NCBI GenBank assembly: GCA_020425885.1
Contig: JAGQRA010000648.1
Span: 1-11,526 of the forward strand
Length of the DNA stretch: 11,526 nucleotides
Direction: 5' to 3'
From: Planctomycetota bacterium
GTDB taxonomy: Bacteria > Planctomycetota > UBA1135 > UBA2386
Shown: piece by piece, positions 6,591-11,526 of the stretch
How the letters are laid out: each line of letters starts with the position of its first letter
Position numbering within the stretch: position 1 is the first letter of the stretch
Translations under genes and position numbers: made by a program
Notes under the pieces: model-generated
What the model saw: only the letters and a program-made list of their open reading frames with translations
Told to the model about the DNA's origin: nothing
Databases searched by the model: none

Positions 6591-8144
6591 ATGAGACTCG
6601 CATCCTCGCTCGCGTTCCTCGCATTCCTCACCACCGCCTCGAGCCTGCCCGCCCAGCTCGCCGGCAGCTACGTCGTCGGCACCGGCGGTTCCTACCCGGA
6701 CATCGCCGCCGCCGTCGCCGCGTTGAACACCAACGGAGTCAGCGCCCCGGTGACGTTCCTCGTCACCGGCAATGACACGAGCGGTCCGTGGACGATCGGC
6801 TCGTTCGCCGGTCAGGGCGCCGCCAACCCGGTGCTGTTCGACGCGCTGGGCACGATCACGATCGGCGGCGCGCAACCGCTGCTGACCATGAACGGCTGCG
6901 ACTCGGTCACCTTCCGCGGCTTCAGCGGCACCTTCGGCGCGACCGCGAGTGCGTTCGTGATCACGGGCACCACCACCGACTGCGTCTTCACCGGCTGCGA
7001 CTTCCAGGCCACGGTCGTGACCTCGGGCCAGGCTTTGTTCAACCTGAGCGGCGGCACCGGCTGCCGCATCGAGGATTCGAGCTTCGGCGGCGGCAAGGAA
7101 GCGCTCAACTCGGGCCCCGGCAACGACGGCACCACGGTGCAGCGCTGCCGCATCACCGGCGGCGGCTTCTGGACCATGCAGGTCGACGGCACCAACTTCA
7201 CCCTGGTCGACAACTTCATCGCCGGCACCTCGAACTACGGCATCCGGGCCGGCACCAACTGCACCAACTTCAAGATCTGGCACAACTCGGTCTACAGCTT
7301 CCACCCGGTCAGCGCCGGCTCCCAGTTCTGCTCGCTGCGCTGGTACTCGATCGCATCCGGCACCGAGGTCGTCAACAACATCTTCTACGACGATTACCCG
7401 GGCTCGACCGGCAACAACCTGTGGGCCCCGGGTTCGCAGCGGCCGACGTTGATGGACTACAACTGCATGTGGAGCAACGCGCCGTCCTACACGCCGGTCT
7501 ATGCCGGCGCCTACATGACGTTCGCGGCGTGGCAGGCGTCGGGTTACGACCAGAACGGCATCGCCGCCGACCCGCTGTTCATCTCTCCGACCTCGAGTCC
7601 GGCGGACCTCAGGCTGCAGGCCAGCTCGCCATGCGCCCAGGCCGGCACGTTCCTGCCCGGCGTCCTGACCGACTTCTTCCAGCTGCCGCGCACGACCCCG
7701 GTCAGCATCGGCGGCCACGAGGAGGACGGCATGACCGCTTCCTACACGACGTTCGGGCCCGGCTGCGCCGGCAGCGTCGGCGTGGCGAGCAACAGCGCCT
7801 CGGCGCCGCCGCGGCTCGGCACGACCATGGTGGTCACGATCGGCAATCTGCCGGCGTCGAACCTGGCGATCGCCGCGCTCGGGCTCAGCAACACGGCGTC
7901 GCCGGTCGGCCCGCTGCCGATCGACCTCGGCCCGTACGGCGCCCCGGGATGTCACGGCCGCGTCAGCCCGGATGCCACGCGCGTTCTGATCGGCGCCGGC
8001 GGCTCCGGCTCGTTCAACTTCCCGACGCCGAACCAGACTTCGCTGATCGGCGTCGTCATCTACACGCAGGCGCTGGTGCTCGACGCGGTCAATCCGCTCG
8101 GCGGCGTGATGTCGGACGCCGCGGCGGCGGTCCTCGGCCTCTGA
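6591..8144 (+). CDS. Secreted right-handed parallel beta-helix protein with shared C-terminal domain
   Basis: The 517-residue protein has a signal peptide (1-21, probable cleavage after LPA and before Gln22), which selects the ATG at 6591 within a frame open further upstream. The mature start GSYVVGTGGSYPDIAAAVAA is the usual opening of secreted beta-helix proteins. Residues about 60-375 show short strand repeats (for example CDSVTFRGF, CRITGGGFW, NFTLVDNFI, FKIWHNSVY, VVNNIFYDD) and close with ADPLFISPTSSPADLRLQ (326-343) and SSPCAQAG, a typical end of this fold. No polysaccharide-lyase or hydrolase active site is recognised, so binding and enzymatic roles are both possible. Residues about 388-517 form the same C-terminal domain as in the propeller protein upstream. 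The gene lies 303 bp after that gene on the same strand, apparently with its own promoter, and converges on the sulfotransferase gene 20 bp away. Confidence 0.87.
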   Translation: MRLASSLAFLAFLTTASSLPAQLAGSYVVGTGGSYPDIAAAVAALNTNGVSAPVTFLVTGNDTSGPWTIGSFAGQGAANPVLFDALGTITIGGAQPLLTMNGCDSVTFRGFSGTFGATASAFVITGTTTDCVFTGCDFQATVVTSGQALFNLSGGTGCRIEDSSFGGGKEALNSGPGNDGTTVQRCRITGGGFWTMQVDGTNFTLVDNFIAGTSNYGIRAGTNCTNFKIWHNSVYSFHPVSAGSQFCSLRWYSIASGTEVVNNIFYDDYPGSTGNNLWAPGSQRPTLMDYNCMWSNAPSYTPVYAGAYMTFAAWQASGYDQNGIAADPLFISPTSSPADLRLQASSPCAQAGTFLPGVLTDFFQLPRTTPVSIGGHEEDGMTASYTTFGPGCAGSVGVASNSASAPPRLGTTMVVTIGNLPASNLAIAALGLSNTASPVGPLPIDLGPYGAPGCHGRVSPDATRVLIGAGGSGSFNFPTPNQTSLIGVVIYTQALVLDAVNPLGGVMSDAAAAVLGL

Positions 8145-8153
8145 GTTCTCAGA
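8140..8153. terminator. Small palindrome between convergent genes
   Basis: TCTGAG and CTCAGA flank TT across the stop codon of the beta-helix gene, in the 20-bp gap before the opposing gene ends. It could serve as a short bidirectional hairpin, but it is small and lacks T-runs. Confidence 0.22.
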
Positions 8154-8164
8154 ACGCCGGTCGA

Positions 8165-8995
8165 CTACTCACCCGGCAGCGAGCGGTTCGCGGCGTCGAG
8201 CGAGGCCTCGTCTTCGTAGCCGTAGCGCAGCAGGAACGGCGCCAGGAACTGCAGGCTCACCGGTCGCGCATCGGCCGGCAACGCGGCCGACCACGCGGCG
8301 ATGGCCTCGGCGCGGCCGCCGGCAACACCGAGGTCCGACGTCGGACCGCTGAACGCCGTTCGCTCGCGCTGCTGGGAACGGCAGAACGCGGCGACCTCGT
8401 CCGTGAACGGGATCCCGAGCCACTCGAACAGCTCGCTCGCCCGCGCCTCGTCGTCGGCGACGAGATCCTCGTAGCGCAGCTCGAAGAACCTCTCCCCGCC
8501 GCAGGCCTGGCCGAACTCGGCGGCGATGTTGAGATGCGTGCCGACGAGCACGTGGGCCTCCTCCGGGATCACCCACGGCCGACCGTCGGCGTGACGCTTC
8601 TTGAGCAGCGAGCCGATCACCGCGCGGGGGTCGCGCACGATGTGGACGAAGCGGGCGCCCGGAAACAGCTCGACGATGGTGTCGAGCGTGGCGCGGCTCT
8701 CCGCATAGTGCGGGTTCTTGTCGCCCCACCAGCGGGCGCGCGGCGCCATCGCCGCGTACCACGATCGGATCACGCCCGGCAACTCGCGACGCAGATGGCC
8801 GAGGAACTCGTCCGCCCGCCCGAACAACACGCGTTCGTCGTCGGGCATCGTCGTCGCGCGACGCAGCCACTCGAACAGACGCACCTCGTTGCTGATCGCG
8901 ACCTCCGGGTGGCGGACCATGATCCCCTGCAGATAGGTCGTGCCCGATCGCGGCGCGCCGAGGATCACGATCGGGTCGGGAGCGAGCTGGCTCAT
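8165..8995 (-). CDS. PAPS-dependent sulfotransferase family protein
   Basis: Sulfotransferases move sulfate from PAPS to a hydroxyl or amino group of a glycan, lipid or small molecule. The 276-residue protein fits the single-domain bacterial sulfotransferase family. The 5'-phosphosulfate loop is GAPRSGTTYLQ (13-23). The 3'-phosphate-binding region is FVHIVRDPRAVIGSLLKK (116-133), with Arg121 and Ser129 in the expected relation. RYEDLV (174-179) is the conserved strand near the cofactor site, followed by an ELFEWLGIPF-type helix (188-197). There is no signal peptide or membrane helix, so it should act in the cytoplasm. The ATG at 8995 begins just before the first strand, and the length is normal; no clear Shine-Dalgarno precedes it. 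The acceptor cannot be inferred. It is divergent from the kinase gene and converges on the beta-helix gene. Confidence 0.9.
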   Translation of the reverse strand: MSQLAPDPIVILGAPRSGTTYLQGIMVRHPEVAISNEVRLFEWLRRATTMPDDERVLFGRADEFLGHLRRELPGVIRSWYAAMAPRARWWGDKNPHYAESRATLDTIVELFPGARFVHIVRDPRAVIGSLLKKRHADGRPWVIPEEAHVLVGTHLNIAAEFGQACGGERFFELRYEDLVADDEARASELFEWLGIPFTDEVAAFCRSQQRERTAFSGPTSDLGVAGGRAEAIAAWSAALPADARPVSLQFLAPFLLRYGYEDEASLDAANRSLPGE

Positions 8996-9163
8996 TGCCG
9001 TGAGACCATAGTGCCGCCGAGGCCTGCGGTCGTGCTCGATGGATGAAACGGGCCGCGCGCCTGGCGGGTCGCCGACGACGATTCCTGGCCCGGCGACAGG
9101 GTGGCGTTAGCCTATGACCTGCACTCGGGCGATCGGGAACCGCGAACAAGCCCACCGAACACC
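8996..9163. promoter_or_regulatory. Divergent intergenic region, sulfotransferase and kinase
   Basis: These 168 bp must carry the promoters of both genes. The best -10-like hexamers are TATGAC (9113-9118, toward the kinase) and TATGGT on the minus strand (9005-9010, toward the sulfotransferase). Neither has a good -35, and the second lies so close to the ATG that the message would be nearly leaderless. No long repeat or reading frame is evident. Confidence 0.3.
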
Positions 9164-11526
9164 ATGCCACAGCTGCCGAACCCCGGAGACGAGAGGCCAC
9201 CATCTGCGCAGGTGCTGGGCCGCCTGCAGGCCCATGCCCCGAAGCAATCGCGCTACCGACTGCTCGGCGAGATCGCGCGCGGCGGCATGGGTGCGATCAT
9301 CAAGATCTGGGACGAGGACCTGCGCCGCACGCTGGCGATGAAGGTCGTGCTCGGCGCCCAAGGCGAACAGGGCAGCGGTGACACGCCGGCGGTGCCGGCC
9401 AAGGTGCTCGATCGGTTCCTCGAAGAGGCCCAGGTGACCGCGCAGCTCGATCATCCGGGCATCGTCCCGGTGCACGAGCTCGGCGTCGACGCCCAGGGCC
9501 AGGCGTTCTTCACGATGCGGCTCGTGCAGGGTCGGGATCTCGAGGAGGTGTTCGACCTGGTGCGCCGCGGCGCCGAGGACTGGACCCAGGGGCGGGCCAC
9601 GGGCGTGATCCTCAAGGCCTGCGAGGCGCTCGCCTATGCCCACAACAAGAACGTGATCCACCGCGACCTCAAGCCCGCCAACATCATGGTCGGCCGCTTC
9701 GGCGAGGTCTACGTCATGGACTGGGGCCTGGCCCGCGTGCTCGGCGCCGAGGATCGCGCCGATGCCAGGCCGCGACCCGAGCCGCGCGCGCCACAGAGCA
9801 TCGTGCTCACCGAACGCCACGCCGAGTCGAGCGCCGGTTCGCCGCAGCTCACGATGGACGGCGACGTGGTCGGCACACCGGCCTACATGCCACCCGAGCA
9901 GGCCCGCGGCGACCTCGCGGCCATGGGCCCGCACTCGGACGTCTACTCGCTCGGCGCGATCCTGTATCACCTGCTCGCGGGACACATGCCGTTCGGCCAC
10001 GCCGATCACTCCGGGGATGCGATGGCGATCTGGAGCAAGCTGCAGCAGGGCCCGCCGCCGAAGCTCGAGACCATCGCGCGCGGCGCCCCGCAGGAGCTGG
10101 TCGCGATCTGCGACAAGGCGATGGCGCGCGAACCCGGTGACCGCTACCCGAACATGGGGGCGATGGCGGAGGACCTGCAGGCCTACGTCGAAGGACGCGT
10201 GGTCAAGGCGCACCGCACCGGTGCGCTCGTCGAGCTGCGCAAATGGGTCAGCCGCAACCGGGCCGCCGCGGCGGCGACGGCGGCCGCGGCGATGGCGCTG
10301 GTCGCCGGCTTCATCACGAGCCTGGTGTTCTTCGGCGAGGCGCGGGCCAACGAGGTGCTGGCCAAGGCCGGCGAGGAACAGGTCAAGGACACGCTGGCGC
10401 GGAGCCTGTACGAGCAGGGGCAGGCGGTGCGGCTGGCCGGCGGCATGGGCCAGGTCGATCGCTCGTTGCAGCTGCTCTCCGAATCGGCCCGCCTGGTGCA
10501 GCGACCGCGCGTCGATCCACATCCCGGCACCACCGTGGTCGCCGACGAATCACGGACCTCGGCAGCCGAACTGCCGACCCTGCCCGAGATCCGCACCGCG
10601 GCGCTCGAGTCGCTGCTGCTCGCCGAGTCGCATCAGCTGGGCCTCACCCGCCTGCCGCGCAGCGTCGACGGTGGCTACGACAGGTACGGGTTCCTCGGCG
10701 CGGGATCGCGATTCCTGATGGAGATGGACATCTCCTCCCGCGACAACCCGGGGGCACCCGATCGGCCGCTGCAGCTGCGGATGATCGACCTCGACCGCAT
10801 GGAGGAGACCCGGAGCCTGACCCAGAGCCACTTCGCCGGCGAGAGACCGTTGGCGCTGGGGCCGCACGGCGACCGCATGGTGTTCTCCGGCGACGAGGGG
10901 CTGCGACTCTGGGACCTGGCGACCGAACGACCGGTGCTGTCGCTACCGGTCCCGACGCAGTACGTCGAGCGCTTCGGCCAGCGCTGGCAACCCGATCGCG
11001 GCACCCTCTCGGACTCGGGTCGCTACTACGCGTGCCAGGCACAGAACGGAGTCGCGCTCTGGGACCTGCAGAACGCCGCGGCGCCGGTCTGGGTGCAAGC
11101 GCCCGGCGGCTTCAACGGCGGCTGGGGCGATTCGTACGGCGTTTGCTTCAATCGTGCGGAGACCCTGGTCTCGCTCTCCGGCGGTAGCCGCGTGACGATC
11201 GTCGACATCGCCGGCGCCGTGGTCCTGGCCGACCGCGAGTTCGCCCAGGGGCTGCGCAGCATTGCCAGATTCGCCGCCGACGACCGCGTCATGGTGCAGC
11301 TCGACCGCGGCACCTGGGACCAGGTGCAGCTGTGGGATTCGCACCGCGACGTGATCGCGGTCGAGTTCACGACCGAGGGCCGGAGCTCGCATTGCCAGCC
11401 GGCGGTCAGTCCCGACGGCAACCTCGCCGCCTTCGTCTCCTACCGGTTGGGCGTCGTGGTCCACCGGCTCGCAGACGGCGCCGAGGTGCTGCGCTGCGAA
11501 CGCATGAGCGAGGGCACGGTCGGCTG
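9164..11526 (+). CDS. Transmembrane Ser/Thr protein kinase with WD-like repeats, C-terminus beyond the window
   Basis: The visible 787 residues begin with a PknB-type kinase domain (about 31-340). It has the glycine loop GEIARGGMG (35-43), ATP-anchoring Lys60, a helix-C glutamate in LEEAQ (Glu88), the catalytic loop HRDLKPAN (166-173) and DWG (186-188) in place of DFG. The activation segment is long, with about 50 residues between DWG and GTPAYMPPEQA (237-247). All catalytic residues are present, so it should be active in the cytoplasm. One hydrophobic helix follows (about 368-391), then a helical, probably coiled-coil segment (392-450). The C-terminal part, predicted outside the membrane, carries WD-like strands: LRLWDLATERPVLSL (580-594), VALWDLQN (630-637), VTIVDIAG (677-684) and VQLWDSHRD (721-729). 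This is a common planctomycete architecture, presumably a sensor kinase. The ATG at 9164 has no Shine-Dalgarno but precedes the domain by a normal distance. Confidence 0.92.
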   Translation, partial: MPQLPNPGDERPPSAQVLGRLQAHAPKQSRYRLLGEIARGGMGAIIKIWDEDLRRTLAMKVVLGAQGEQGSGDTPAVPAKVLDRFLEEAQVTAQLDHPGIVPVHELGVDAQGQAFFTMRLVQGRDLEEVFDLVRRGAEDWTQGRATGVILKACEALAYAHNKNVIHRDLKPANIMVGRFGEVYVMDWGLARVLGAEDRADARPRPEPRAPQSIVLTERHAESSAGSPQLTMDGDVVGTPAYMPPEQARGDLAAMGPHSDVYSLGAILYHLLAGHMPFGHADHSGDAMAIWSKLQQGPPPKLETIARGAPQELVAICDKAMAREPGDRYPNMGAMAEDLQAYVEGRVVKAHRTGALVELRKWVSRNRAAAAATAAAAMALVAGFITSLVFFGEARANEVLAKAGEEQVKDTLARSLYEQGQAVRLAGGMGQVDRSLQLLSESARLVQRPRVDPHPGTTVVADESRTSAAELPTLPEIRTAALESLLLAESHQLGLTRLPRSVDGGYDRYGFLGAGSRFLMEMDISSRDNPGAPDRPLQLRMIDLDRMEETRSLTQSHFAGERPLALGPHGDRMVFSGDEGLRLWDLATERPVLSLPVPTQYVERFGQRWQPDRGTLSDSGRYYACQAQNGVALWDLQNAAAPVWVQAPGGFNGGWGDSYGVCFNRAETLVSLSGGSRVTIVDIAGAVVLADREFAQGLRSIARFAADDRVMVQLDRGTWDQVQLWDSHRDVIAVEFTTEGRSSHCQPAVSPDGNLAAFVSYRLGVVVHRLADGAEVLRCERMSEGTVG

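Noticed and set aside
6348..7955. 535-codon minus-strand frame
   Set aside because: It is a shadow of the beta-helix gene and intergenic region; no domain is recognisable.
6788..9046. 752-codon plus-strand frame
   Set aside because: It covers the beta-helix gene out of frame and the sulfotransferase antisense; the composition is a GC artefact.
9719..9727. DWG in place of DFG in the kinase as a sign of a pseudokinase
   Set aside because: The Asp and Gly are kept, as are the Lys, helix-C Glu and HRD residues; to my knowledge DWG is common in planctomycete kinases.
9107..10522. 471-codon minus-strand frame
   Set aside because: It is antisense to the kinase domain, whose catalytic motifs are all intact on the plus strand.
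10243..11187. 314-codon plus-strand frame inside the kinase gene
   Set aside because: It is an out-of-frame reading of the membrane helix and WD-like region; it is Arg/Gly/Ala-rich with no domain.

Overview
The window is GC-rich throughout and reads as chromosomal DNA of a planctomycete-like bacterium. This rests on four things: a Ser/Thr kinase fused through one membrane helix to WD-like repeats, two large secreted proteins that share one C-terminal domain, MFS and branching-enzyme types I associate with that phylum, and mostly absent Shine-Dalgarno sequences. The phylum call is inference from protein character. No rRNA, tRNA, CRISPR array or mobile element was seen.

Layout. 1-1521 (-): an MFS transporter that runs off the left edge. 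1631-3787 (-): a glycogen branching enzyme of the eukaryote-like GH13_8 type, 109 bp upstream of the transporter and possibly co-transcribed with it. 3815-4287 (+), divergent: a 14-codon upstream ORF whose stop overlaps (ATGA) the start of a free-standing archaeal-type threonyl-tRNA synthetase editing domain. 4389-6287 (+): a secreted LVIVD-repeat beta-propeller of the choice-of-anchor B type. 6288-6590: a gene-free stretch with three compact hairpins and a candidate promoter. 6591-8144 (+): a secreted right-handed beta-helix protein. 8165-8995 (-), convergent: a PAPS-type sulfotransferase. 9164-11526 (+), divergent: a transmembrane Ser/Thr kinase with a WD-like C-terminal region, cut by the right edge.

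How the parts may relate. The transporter and branching enzyme suggest glucan or sugar handling, although no other glycogen gene is visible. The two secreted proteins differ in their main folds but end in a homologous domain of about 120-130 residues with a shared Gly-Ala-Pro-Gly-Cys motif and a near-terminal VLDAVNP motif. This looks like a common surface or sorting module. The kinase and sulfotransferase have their own divergent starts and no clear functional link to their neighbours.

The observations most worth following are the shared C-terminal domain, which is split by an insertion in one protein, the stand-alone tRNA-editing-like domain with a changed motif and a coupled mini-ORF, and the eukaryote-like branching enzyme.
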